Positions 34,096 to 40,665 of a stretch of DNA of 64,000 bases are shown piece after piece. Position numbers and translations under genes: made by a program. Under the pieces are notes generated by a model. It ran no database searches. It was not told the DNA's origin and saw only the letters and a program-made list of their open reading frames with translations. How positions within the stretch are numbered: the first letter of the stretch is position 1; each line of letters opens with the position of its first letter. The DNA lies in contig NZ_FTOT01000003.1 in NCBI RefSeq assembly GCF_900156815.1, positions 248,001 to 312,000 on the forward strand, in the 5' to 3' direction. Origin of the DNA: Gemmobacter megaterium (GTDB lineage: Bacteria; Pseudomonadota; Alphaproteobacteria; Rhodobacterales; Rhodobacteraceae).

Positions 34096-35396
34096 GCCCG
34101 ATCCTCCAACTTATCCCACGCGGTCAGGACATGACCGCGAAATTCCTCATAGGCCCGGTCAAATGTCGTCCGCGCCCGGCGCCAGGTTTCGCGGGTCATG
34201 TCGCGGTAGTCGATCTCGTAGATCGAGCTGAGGAACCGGCCCGATTGTTCCACCGCCCGCGTATGTTCGATGGGGTGTTCGGTCATCCGGTCGCCGAACA
34301 CCTTGGCAAAGGCATCCCGCATCGCGCGATGCAGATCGTTGCCGGGTTCATAGCGCGTCAGCATGAAGCGAATGTCGAGAAACTCTTTCGGCAGGCGCGA
34401 TTTCCCCGCGGGGAAATCAGCCGCGAAATCCGAAAGGTCGGCCAGCGCCTCGGCCAACTGGCCGATGAACGAGGTGGTCGAATCATATTCCCAATACCCC
34501 GGCCCCGACGGGATATAGAGCACATCCGCCGCAAAGACCGCGTTCATCGACTGATAGCCGATGGCAGGCGGGCAGTCGAAGATCACCATGTCATAGGCAT
34601 CGTCCGGCAGGGAATCGAGCCAGCGCGACACGGCGGCAAAGAACGACCAGTCCGGGTTCACATGCCGGTATTGCGCGCTGGCGAATTCGACAAAAGCGGC
34701 ATTGGCGCAAGAGGGCACGATGTCGATGGTCGGCCAGCTTGTCGGCTTGATGAAGTCGGCGGCCCGCAAATCGCCAAGACCCGTGTCGCTGATCGAGGCG
34801 GGCAGGCGGCGCGACGGCACCGCGCGGCCCGTCTCGGCACCCTGACTGGCGCGGTTCATCCGGTCTGTCTCGCGGATCAGGTCGCGTGCCATGATGCCCC
34901 ACACCGTATGCTCCTCGGACACATCCGACAGGCCCATCGAATGCGACAGCGTGGCCTGCGGGTCAAAGTCGATGGCCAGCACGCGGTAGCCATCCAGCGC
35001 CGCCGCATGGGCGAAATGCAGCGCGACGGTGGACTTGCCCGCGCCCCCCTTGAAATTCGCCACCGCCACGCGCACCGCCCGCTTGCCCTTGGGCCGCGGC
35101 GGCATCAGCGACTTGCGGTTGATCTTCATCTTGCGCCGCATCTCGTTGATCTCTTCCAGGCTGAACCAACGCTGGCGGCCATCCTCCTCGATCTCGCCGG
35201 CGGGAAGGCCGGGCTCTGCTGCAAGGCGGCCGCGAAAGGTGTTCTGGTTCACCTTGAAGATCAGCTCGGCAACCTCCCAACTGGAAAAGCGGCGCAGGCG
35301 CTTTTCATTGTCAGGGGAAAAGGTCTGCTTGCGGATCCATCCCTGCATTTTCAGCGAACTGTCCCGCAGCGCCTGGAGATCTTGATAGCCCAGCAT
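34092..35396 (-). CDS. parA: ParA/RepA-type plasmid partition ATPase
   Basis: This 434-residue ATPase has an N-terminal DNA-binding region (about 1-100, with SSWEVAELIFKVNQNTFRGRLAA and WFSLEEINEMRRKM) used for autoregulation. The deviant Walker A is KGGAGKS (116-122), followed by VLAIDFDPQATLSHSMGL and MVIFDCPPAIGYQSMNA. This long form is typical of plasmid RepA/ParA. I chose ATG 35396 because GAGGCAG precedes it and the upstream extension (to 35633) runs through the palindrome and repeat region. Palindrome copy 2 lies inside the coding sequence at 34401-34416. Confidence 0.9.
   Translation of the reverse strand: MLGYQDLQALRDSSLKMQGWIRKQTFSPDNEKRLRRFSSWEVAELIFKVNQNTFRGRLAAEPGLPAGEIEEDGRQRWFSLEEINEMRRKMKINRKSLMPPRPKGKRAVRVAVANFKGGAGKSTVALHFAHAAALDGYRVLAIDFDPQATLSHSMGLSDVSEEHTVWGIMARDLIRETDRMNRASQGAETGRAVPSRRLPASISDTGLGDLRAADFIKPTSWPTIDIVPSCANAAFVEFASAQYRHVNPDWSFFAAVSRWLDSLPDDAYDMVIFDCPPAIGYQSMNAVFAADVLYIPSGPGYWEYDSTTSFIGQLAEALADLSDFAADFPAGKSRLPKEFLDIRFMLTRYEPGNDLHRAMRDAFAKVFGDRMTEHPIEHTRAVEQSGRFLSSIYEIDYRDMTRETWRRARTTFDRAYEEFRGHVLTAWDKLEDRA
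34399..34418. repeat. Palindrome copy 2 (parS-like), inside parA
   Basis: The shared 16-mer lies at 34401-34416 and the symmetry extends two bases each way, making this the longest copy at 20 bp. On the minus strand it encodes part of ADFPAGKSR in ParA, so the site is embedded in coding sequence. Confidence 0.75.
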
Positions 35397-35480
35397 ATCT
35401 GCCTCAACGTAAATTCTTGCCTGAAACCGAAATACGCCGGATTTGACTTTCTTGCAATTCAGTTGTTGCCTATAGGCGCA

Positions 35481-35498
35481 ATTTCCCCGCGGGGAAAC
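35481..35498. repeat. Palindrome copy 3 (parS-like), upstream of parA
   Basis: The shared 16-mer is at 35482-35497; the flanking bases A and C do not pair. It lies 85 bases upstream of the parA start, in a position suited to autoregulation of parAB by ParB as well as partition. Confidence 0.75.
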
Positions 35499-35585
35499 GG
35501 CCAGCGGGGCCAAGCCGTTGAACCAAAAGCGATCCACCGGGCCAAACCGCCCCCTACCGATTCGGTCCGCCCCTTGCCCGCACCG

Positions 35586-35672
35586 GATATTGGGGGGACA
35601 TCTTTGGCGCTCTGCCAGATATTGGGGGGACATCTACGGGCCAATAGGGGGACAGCCAACATGTCCCCCATT
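35586..35672. repeat. Iteron-like repeats (putative replication origin)
   Basis: The 18-base sequence GATATTGGGGGGACATCT occurs twice exactly, at 35586-35603 and 35618-35635, 32 bases apart. A degenerate core, AATAGGGGGACA, follows at 35643-35654, and an inverted core (TGTCCCCCATT) at 35662-35672. The cluster lies between parA and the initiator gene, which is where plasmid iterons or initiator operator sites are expected. Confidence 0.6.
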
Positions 35673-35723
35673 ACCATAATACCCGGATTTTGATCCGGAA
35701 TCTGGGTGGTGAAAAACCGTCGC

Positions 35724-35752
35724 TTGACAGAATCGTAAAACTCAACGCTAAT
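35724..35752 (+). promoter_or_regulatory. Sigma70-type promoter for the replication initiator
   Basis: A perfect -35 TTGACA (35724-35729) is followed, after 17 bases, by GCTAAT (35747-35752; four of six matches). Transcription would start near 35759, which favours the ATG at 35789 as the initiator start and excludes the upstream codon at 35690. Confidence 0.6.
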
Positions 35753-35788
35753 TCCGGCAGAACCAGAAAAAACGCCGGGAAAGGCGCA

Positions 35789-36481
35789 ATGGGCAAAGAG
35801 CAGAGCAGAACCTTGCGCCCCGTTGGCCGGAATGCCGCGGCGCTGAAATACGATCTGATCACCGCGCTAGGCGCGCATGGATGCGCAGGCGACAAGCACC
35901 TGCAACGTCTGGTGTTGCGCCTGATCACGGTGATCGTCGCGCGCTACAACTGGCAAAGCGACGAATTGTCGGTGGGTCAGCGCGAGTTGGCGCAGTTGTG
36001 GTCCGTCGATGAACGCACGGTCAAACGCGAGATGGCGCGCCTGCGCGATCTGGGCTGGCTGGTGCAGCGCCGACCCGCCGCGCGGGGCAGGGTGGCGGTG
36101 CACGGCCTGGGTCTGGCGGCGATCCTGCAAGGAACCCAAGGCAGTTGGTCGAACATCGGCCCCGATTTCACCGCCCGCATGGCGCTGCCCGTCGACCCCC
36201 CCGCGGCCACCGGCAATGTGGTCAGCTTTCCCGTCCCCCCCCGGACCGAGGGGCAGGGCACCTGGGGGGCCGCGTTGCAGGATCTGCACCTTGGCCGCCC
36301 CGATCTGTGTTCGACATGGTTCGCCTCGCTGACGGTCGAGGCCGAGGAAGACGGGGTCTGGCATCTGCGGGCGCCCAGCCGCTTTCACGCCAGCTTTGTC
36401 ACCACCCATCATCTGGCCGTGCTGGAGGCCGCGATGCGCAAGGTGGATCCGGGCGTGCGGGGCGTGGTGGTCCGGGCCTAG
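35789..36481 (+). CDS. DnaA-like plasmid replication initiator
   Basis: This 230-residue protein has a winged-helix region at about 62-105 (LSVGQRELAQLWSVDERTVKREMARLRDLGWLVQRR). Its C-terminal segment, about 158-217 (TWGAALQDL...STWFASLTV...LRAPSRFHASFVTTHHLAVLEAA), resembles the N-terminal domain of DnaA, which contacts helicase. The AAA+ ATPase of DnaA is missing. This matches the DnaA-like replicases described on Rhodobacterales plasmids next to parAB. ATG 35789 has GGGAAAGG upstream and lies about 30 bases after the predicted transcription start; a longer frame from 35690 is less likely. It is divergent from parAB. The following gene ends on the opposite strand, overlapping its last four bases. 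Confidence 0.8.
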   Translation: MGKEQSRTLRPVGRNAAALKYDLITALGAHGCAGDKHLQRLVLRLITVIVARYNWQSDELSVGQRELAQLWSVDERTVKREMARLRDLGWLVQRRPAARGRVAVHGLGLAAILQGTQGSWSNIGPDFTARMALPVDPPAATGNVVSFPVPPRTEGQGTWGAALQDLHLGRPDLCSTWFASLTVEAEEDGVWHLRAPSRFHASFVTTHHLAVLEAAMRKVDPGVRGVVVRA

Positions 36482-37230
36482 TTGAACCGCGCCAACAGCT
36501 CTTGCGCCCCACCGGCAAGATCGGCCATCGGTGCCGATGCATCGACCAGCACATAGGCCGCTTGCCCCTTTTCGAATGCGGCCAGGGCCTTGCCATCGCG
36601 CTGAAAGCTGCGCGGCGGCAAATCCGGCCCATCGACCGGCAATCCGGCCGAGAACAGCAGAATCTCGCCCATGGTCGGCGTGTCCAGCAGAATGGCAATG
36701 CCGGGTTGGCCGGCGTGCTGCACCACCTGAACCGTGCGGACACGCCAGTCGGGGGGCAGTGCGGGCACCGAAATGCCCAGCCGGGTTGCAAGCCCTGCCG
36801 GATCCACCGCAGAGGTATCTGGCAGGGTTCCCATGGCCTGGGCGATCGCAAGCGTCGCCTCGATCTCCAGCGCAGCGGCGATGGCAGAGGCCAGCGGATT
36901 GGGCCGGGGCATCAGGGCGTGGCCGGTCCAGCCAAGCGCAAAGATCGCAACCGCCGCCGCCACGGGCCAGACGCGGCGCAGGGCATGGCGACGGCCCATG
37001 CGGCGGCGCAACCGGACCGCCCCCGCCCGCATCGCCGGCGGGGCAGGGGCCAGCGGACCCGCCAGGGCCAGGCGCAAGCCTTCGGTGACGTGCAGATCGG
37101 CCATGACCCTGGCCGCCTGGTCGGGATGGCGGGCCAGCCAACCGGCGACCTCGCAACGCCGTGCCGGATCGAGCTGCCCTTCGACAAAGGCGGCAAGGTC
37201 GATTTCTGTCGGGGGGTCAGGCGGGGTCAT
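36478..37230 (-). CDS. membrane-anchored anti-sigma factor
   Basis: This 250-residue protein has an N-terminal cytoplasmic segment (EIDLAAFVEGQLDPARRCEVAGWLARHPDQAARV) of the anti-sigma type, one membrane span near residues 85-103 (PVAAAVAIFALGWTGHAL), and a periplasmic domain of about 145 residues. The HxxxCxxC zinc motif of ZAS anti-sigma factors is absent, so redox release through zinc is unlikely and proteolysis or the periplasmic domain may sense the signal. It overlaps the sigma-factor gene by 14 bases, a typical coupled pair. Confidence 0.82.
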   Translation of the reverse strand: MTPPDPPTEIDLAAFVEGQLDPARRCEVAGWLARHPDQAARVMADLHVTEGLRLALAGPLAPAPPAMRAGAVRLRRRMGRRHALRRVWPVAAAVAIFALGWTGHALMPRPNPLASAIAAALEIEATLAIAQAMGTLPDTSAVDPAGLATRLGISVPALPPDWRVRTVQVVQHAGQPGIAILLDTPTMGEILLFSAGLPVDGPDLPPRSFQRDGKALAAFEKGQAAYVLVDASAPMADLAGGAQELLARFN

Positions 37231-37741
37231 CGCGCCCTCCTACAAGTTTCAGATGGGGGCGCCGGGTGCCGTCCTCGAAGGCGCGCAAGGCGGCGCGGGC
37301 ACGACCGAGGCGGGACATCACGGTTCCGGCCGGAATGTCGAGAATGGCCGCCGTTTCAGAAATGCTCAATCCCTCGATGGCGATCAGGTGCAAGGACTCG
37401 CGCTGATCGCGGGGCAGGGACAGAAAGGCGGTGCGCAACTGGGCCAGCCGCGCGGCCTGTTCGCCGACCGGCTCGGCAAAGCCGGGGGTCAGATCGGCCC
37501 AGGCCTGATCGCGGGCCTGGGCGGCGCGGCGGCTGCGCCGTTGGTCGATCACATGGTGGCGCAGCACCGTCATCAGCCAGACCCGCAGATCGGCCTCGGG
37601 GCGGAAGGTGCCCGCCCGCTCCATCGCGCGGACCAGCGCGCCCTGGACCAGATCGTCGGCCTCGGCATCGTGCCGCACCAGAACCCGCGCATAGCGGCGC
37701 AGGCTGTCCAGATGCGGAAGGATGTCGAAGGGTGGTGTCAT
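37217..37741 (-). CDS. ECF-family RNA polymerase sigma factor
   Basis: This 174-residue sigma factor has region 2 (LRRYARVLVRHDAEADDLVQGALVRAME, then LRVWLMTVLRHHVIDQRRS) and region 4 (LSLPRDQRESLHLIAIEGLSISETAAILDIPAGTVMSRLGRARAAL). ATG 37741 overlaps the stop of the oxygenase gene (ATGA). The order oxygenase, sigma, anti-sigma on one strand suggests the oxygenase belongs to the same regulon. The target promoter sequence is not obvious. Confidence 0.88.
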   Translation of the reverse strand: MTPPFDILPHLDSLRRYARVLVRHDAEADDLVQGALVRAMERAGTFRPEADLRVWLMTVLRHHVIDQRRSRRAAQARDQAWADLTPGFAEPVGEQAARLAQLRTAFLSLPRDQRESLHLIAIEGLSISETAAILDIPAGTVMSRLGRARAALRAFEDGTRRPHLKLVGGRDDPA

Positions 37742-38883
37742 CTGGCCTGTTCAGGGTCCTGTGCGCGGTAGGCAGAGCCGTTTTCCCCGACCAGCGCGGC
37801 ATTGCGTTCGCGCAGTCTTGCTGCGGCATCGTCATAAAGAAAGGGCAGAAATGCATAGCGGCGCCCGCGTGTCACCGTGCTGACCTTGTGCAGAAGCGAG
37901 CAGGAAAACACCACCGCCCCGCCCGGCGGCGCCTTGAAGCTGCGCGGCCCGTATTCGGGAAAGCTGACTTCGCCACCGTCGAAATCGTCGTTGAGATTGA
38001 CCGAAACGGCAAAGCGGCGGTGCGCGGTGCCGCTGGTGGTGTTGTCGCGGTGGGCGCCGAAATGGCCGCCATCCTCGGCGGCATAGCAAGAGACGATATA
38101 GCGTTCCATCCGGGTGACGTGGAACTGGTGCACCTTGGCGATCTCGGGCACGACGCGGCGCACGAAGCGCGCTTGCAGTGCCGCGACCAGATCGCGGTCG
38201 GTGATGTCGTAGTCCTTGCGGCTTTTGTGGCTGCGGTCGCTGACGCCGACGGTGCGGCCATCGACCTCGCGCATGAAGCCGCTTTCGCTACCGCCATGCG
38301 CCTCGTAGAGGCCGATGAGATGCGTGCACAGCTCTGGCTCGAACACCCGTGGCAGCACCAGGATGGGGGCCTGAATCTCGAACCCCGCAAAACGGGCCGG
38401 GGGCGGCAGGGCATCAAGCAGCGCGACGAGCTCGGCGCCGCCGCTGGTTTCGGGGCGAAAGGGAAGGGTGGCGATCACCCGCATCGTCGGGTCGATCAGC
38501 AGCCAGAACCGCCGAAGCGCCAGCCGGTCTCCGGGGGTGGCATCGGGGGCGACGGCGCCGTATTGGCGCGCGACGCTCTGGTCGAAATCCCAGAACCAGC
38601 GATAGCCGGGCGTCCGGTTGGCCTGCCGCGTCTCGTCGGCCGGATCGTTGGTGACGGCGAAAAAGCTGGCGCGGTCGTCGTTGAACAGATCGGGCCGGGC
38701 GGCGACCGTGGCCAATGCCTCTTGTGCCAGCGGTTCGGCGGAACTGCCCAGGAAACACAGCACCAGATAGCGCCCCGCCGCCGAGTCGAAATTGTAGCGC
38801 GGGTTGCTTGGGCTGCGCTGGGTGAAAGATGGCGCCGGATCGCCAGGGCTGGGGATCGGGCGGGCCGTGGGCTGAACGGTCAT
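37738..38883 (-). CDS. 2OG-Fe(II) oxygenase with peroxiredoxin-like N-terminal domain
   Basis: This is a 381-residue two-domain protein. Residues about 15-165 resemble a peroxiredoxin/AhpC fold (GDPAPSFTQRSPSNPRYNFDSAAGRYLVLCFLGSS), but no peroxidatic Cys is present at the usual position. Residues about 175-370 form a prolyl-4-hydroxylase-type double-stranded beta helix with the HxD pair in GHFGAHRDNTT, a distal His in LLHKVSTVTRG and a following Arg for 2-oxoglutarate. ATG 38883 gives a good domain start; an open frame extends upstream without protein character. It is the first gene of the ECF operon. The substrate may be a protein side chain or a small molecule. Confidence 0.8.
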   Translation of the reverse strand: MTVQPTARPIPSPGDPAPSFTQRSPSNPRYNFDSAAGRYLVLCFLGSSAEPLAQEALATVAARPDLFNDDRASFFAVTNDPADETRQANRTPGYRWFWDFDQSVARQYGAVAPDATPGDRLALRRFWLLIDPTMRVIATLPFRPETSGGAELVALLDALPPPARFAGFEIQAPILVLPRVFEPELCTHLIGLYEAHGGSESGFMREVDGRTVGVSDRSHKSRKDYDITDRDLVAALQARFVRRVVPEIAKVHQFHVTRMERYIVSCYAAEDGGHFGAHRDNTTSGTAHRRFAVSVNLNDDFDGGEVSFPEYGPRSFKAPPGGAVVFSCSLLHKVSTVTRGRRYAFLPFLYDDAAARLRERNAALVGENGSAYRAQDPEQAR

Positions 38884-39101
38884 CGGGATATCCGTCTTGT
38901 GCAAACTGGTATGGGATACGGAGCCATCGCCCTGAATCATCCCGCCGCTTGCGGATTTTTTGGCACCCTGCGTGCCCGGCGGCGGATTTCGACGGATCAG
39001 ATTGTCGGCGGAACGGGCAGATTGACGCCACTCGCCCCATTGCCCCTGCCTGCGCATGGTGATCCTCTGCCAGCGACAGAATGGATTCGAGGAGGACCGT
39101 C

Positions 39102-40655
39102 ATGCCCATCGGCGCAGATCTGCTGTGTGAAACCCTGCTGGCCAACGGCATCGACACATGTTTTGCCAATCCCGGCACGTCCGAGATGCATTTCGTGGCC
39201 GCCCTCGACCGCCAGCCGCGTATCCGCTGCGTTCTGGGCCTGTTCGAGGGGGTGGTGACGGGGGCTGCCGATGGCTATGCCCGTATGGCCGACCGCCCGG
39301 CGGCCACGCTGCTGCACACCGGCCCCGGATTGGCCAACGGTCTGGCCAATCTGCACAATGCGCGGCGCGCGCGGACGCCCATGGTGAATGTGGTGGGCGA
39401 CCATGCCACCTATCATCTGGTGCATGATGCGCCCTTGACCAGCGACATCGACAGCCTGGCACGCCCGATGTCGCATTGGGTGGGCTGGGCCGAGAATGTC
39501 GAAACGATGGTGTCCAGCACCGAAGAGGCCATTCGCGCCGCCCATTCGGGGCAGGGGCAGGTGGCCACGCTGATCCTGCCTGCCGATGCGGCCTGGTCAG
39601 AGACCGAGGCGCCCCTGCCGCAAGCCATTGCGCTGCCGGTGCAATCCGCCCCCGATGCGGCCCGGATTGCCGAGGCGGTGGCCGCCTTGCGCAATGGCAA
39701 GGCCACGACGGTTCTGGTCGGCGGGCGTGCCCTGCGCAGCGCGTCGCTGGAACTGTTGCAGCGTATCGCCACCCGCACCGGCGCGCGCATCCTGGCCCAG
39801 CAGTCGAATGCGCGGGTCGAGCGCGGTACGGGCCGCGTGGCGATTGAACGGGTGCCCTATCCGGTGGACATGCAGCTTGCCACCTTTGCCCAGACCGAAC
39901 AGGTGATCCTGATCGGGGCCAAGGCGCCGGTGGGGTTCTTTGCCTATCCGGGCAAACCGGGGTCGATGCTGCCCGAAGGCTGCCGCGTGATCGACATGAC
40001 CGCCCCGGATGCCGACCTGCCCGCAGCGGTGCAGGCGCTGGCCGACGCGGTGGGGGCAGGGCGCGATATTCCGCTGGTGCTGAATGTCGCCGCGCGCCCC
40101 GACGCCCCGACCGGCGCGCTGACGGCAGAGAAATGCGCGGCCTCGGTGGCGCGGCACATGCCAGCCAATGCGATTGTCTGTGACGAGGCCGTCACCTCGG
40201 CGCGCAACATCTTTGGCATCACCCATGGCGCGGCGCCGCATGACTTTCTGCAACTGACCGGCGGGGCCATCGGCATCGGCCTGCCGATGGCGACGGGGGC
40301 GGCGATTGCCTGCCCGGATCGCAAGGTCATTGCCTTGCAGGCGGATGGCAGCGGAATGTACACGGTGCAGGCGCTGTGGACCATGGCGCGCGAGCGGACC
40401 GATGTGGTGGTGGTCGTCTATGCCAACCGGCGCTACAATATCCTGCATGGCGAGTTGAAGGCGGTGGGCGCCGGTCAACCGGGCGAGAATGCGCGGCGGA
40501 TGCTGGATCTGGACAATCCGCATCTGGATTGGGTGCGCATGGCCGAAGGCATGGGGGTCGAGGCCGCGCGCGCCGAGACCGCCGAAGTGTTCGACGACCT
40601 GTTCCGCGCGGCCTGCGCCTCGCGCGGGCCGTTCCTGATCGAAGCCGTGATCTGA
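39102..40655 (+). CDS. ThDP-dependent enzyme (acetolactate synthase/benzoylformate decarboxylase-like)
   Basis: This is a 517-residue thiamine-diphosphate enzyme. The N-terminal pyrimidine domain has the activating Glu49 in LGLFEGVVTGAADGYARM. A central domain with nucleotide-binding character follows, and the ThDP motif is ADGSG...NRRYN from about residue 414. It lacks a C-terminal extension and a small regulatory subunit neighbour, so it is more likely a decarboxylase or lyase than IlvB. ATG 39102 has GGAGG six bases upstream. It is the first of three co-directional genes with a molybdoenzyme and an AhpD-like protein. Confidence 0.85.
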   Translation: MPIGADLLCETLLANGIDTCFANPGTSEMHFVAALDRQPRIRCVLGLFEGVVTGAADGYARMADRPAATLLHTGPGLANGLANLHNARRARTPMVNVVGDHATYHLVHDAPLTSDIDSLARPMSHWVGWAENVETMVSSTEEAIRAAHSGQGQVATLILPADAAWSETEAPLPQAIALPVQSAPDAARIAEAVAALRNGKATTVLVGGRALRSASLELLQRIATRTGARILAQQSNARVERGTGRVAIERVPYPVDMQLATFAQTEQVILIGAKAPVGFFAYPGKPGSMLPEGCRVIDMTAPDADLPAAVQALADAVGAGRDIPLVLNVAARPDAPTGALTAEKCAASVARHMPANAIVCDEAVTSARNIFGITHGAAPHDFLQLTGGAIGIGLPMATGAAIACPDRKVIALQADGSGMYTVQALWTMARERTDVVVVVYANRRYNILHGELKAVGAGQPGENARRMLDLDNPHLDWVRMAEGMGVEAARAETAEVFDDLFRAACASRGPFLIEAVI

Positions 40656-40665
40656 GGAGGCGCCG

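Larger units (their letters stand above)
35397..35788. other. Intergenic control region between parA and the initiator gene (putative origin)
   Basis: This 392-base gap is the longest gene-free stretch in the window. Reading from the parA side it holds a possible weak parA promoter (TTGCAA at 35452-35457 and, on the minus strand, TATTTC at 35429-35434), palindrome copy 3, a G-rich repeat cluster at 35586-35672, and the initiator promoter at 35724-35752. The part near parA is AT-richer than its surroundings. No convincing small gene is seen. Confidence 0.6.

Noticed and set aside
35690-35788. An N-terminal extension of the DnaA-like initiator
   Set aside because: A good -35/-10 promoter lies inside the extension, and GGGAAAGG precedes the ATG at 35789, so the longer start would not be transcribed from that promoter.
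33007-36481. Classification as a classical repABC replicon
   Set aside because: ParA and ParB resemble RepA and RepB, but the third gene is divergent, short, and resembles a DnaA-like replicase, with no RepC following RepB.
36145-39258. A 1037-codon open frame on the plus strand opposite the sigma/anti-sigma/oxygenase genes
   Set aside because: It is Pro/Arg/Gly-rich with no domain signal and runs antisense to three well-supported genes; long antisense frames are expected in GC-rich DNA.
39102-40655. Annotation as the acetolactate synthase large subunit (IlvB)
   Set aside because: No regulatory subunit follows, the protein is short, and the neighbours are a molybdoenzyme and an AhpD-like protein, so a general ThDP enzyme call is safer.
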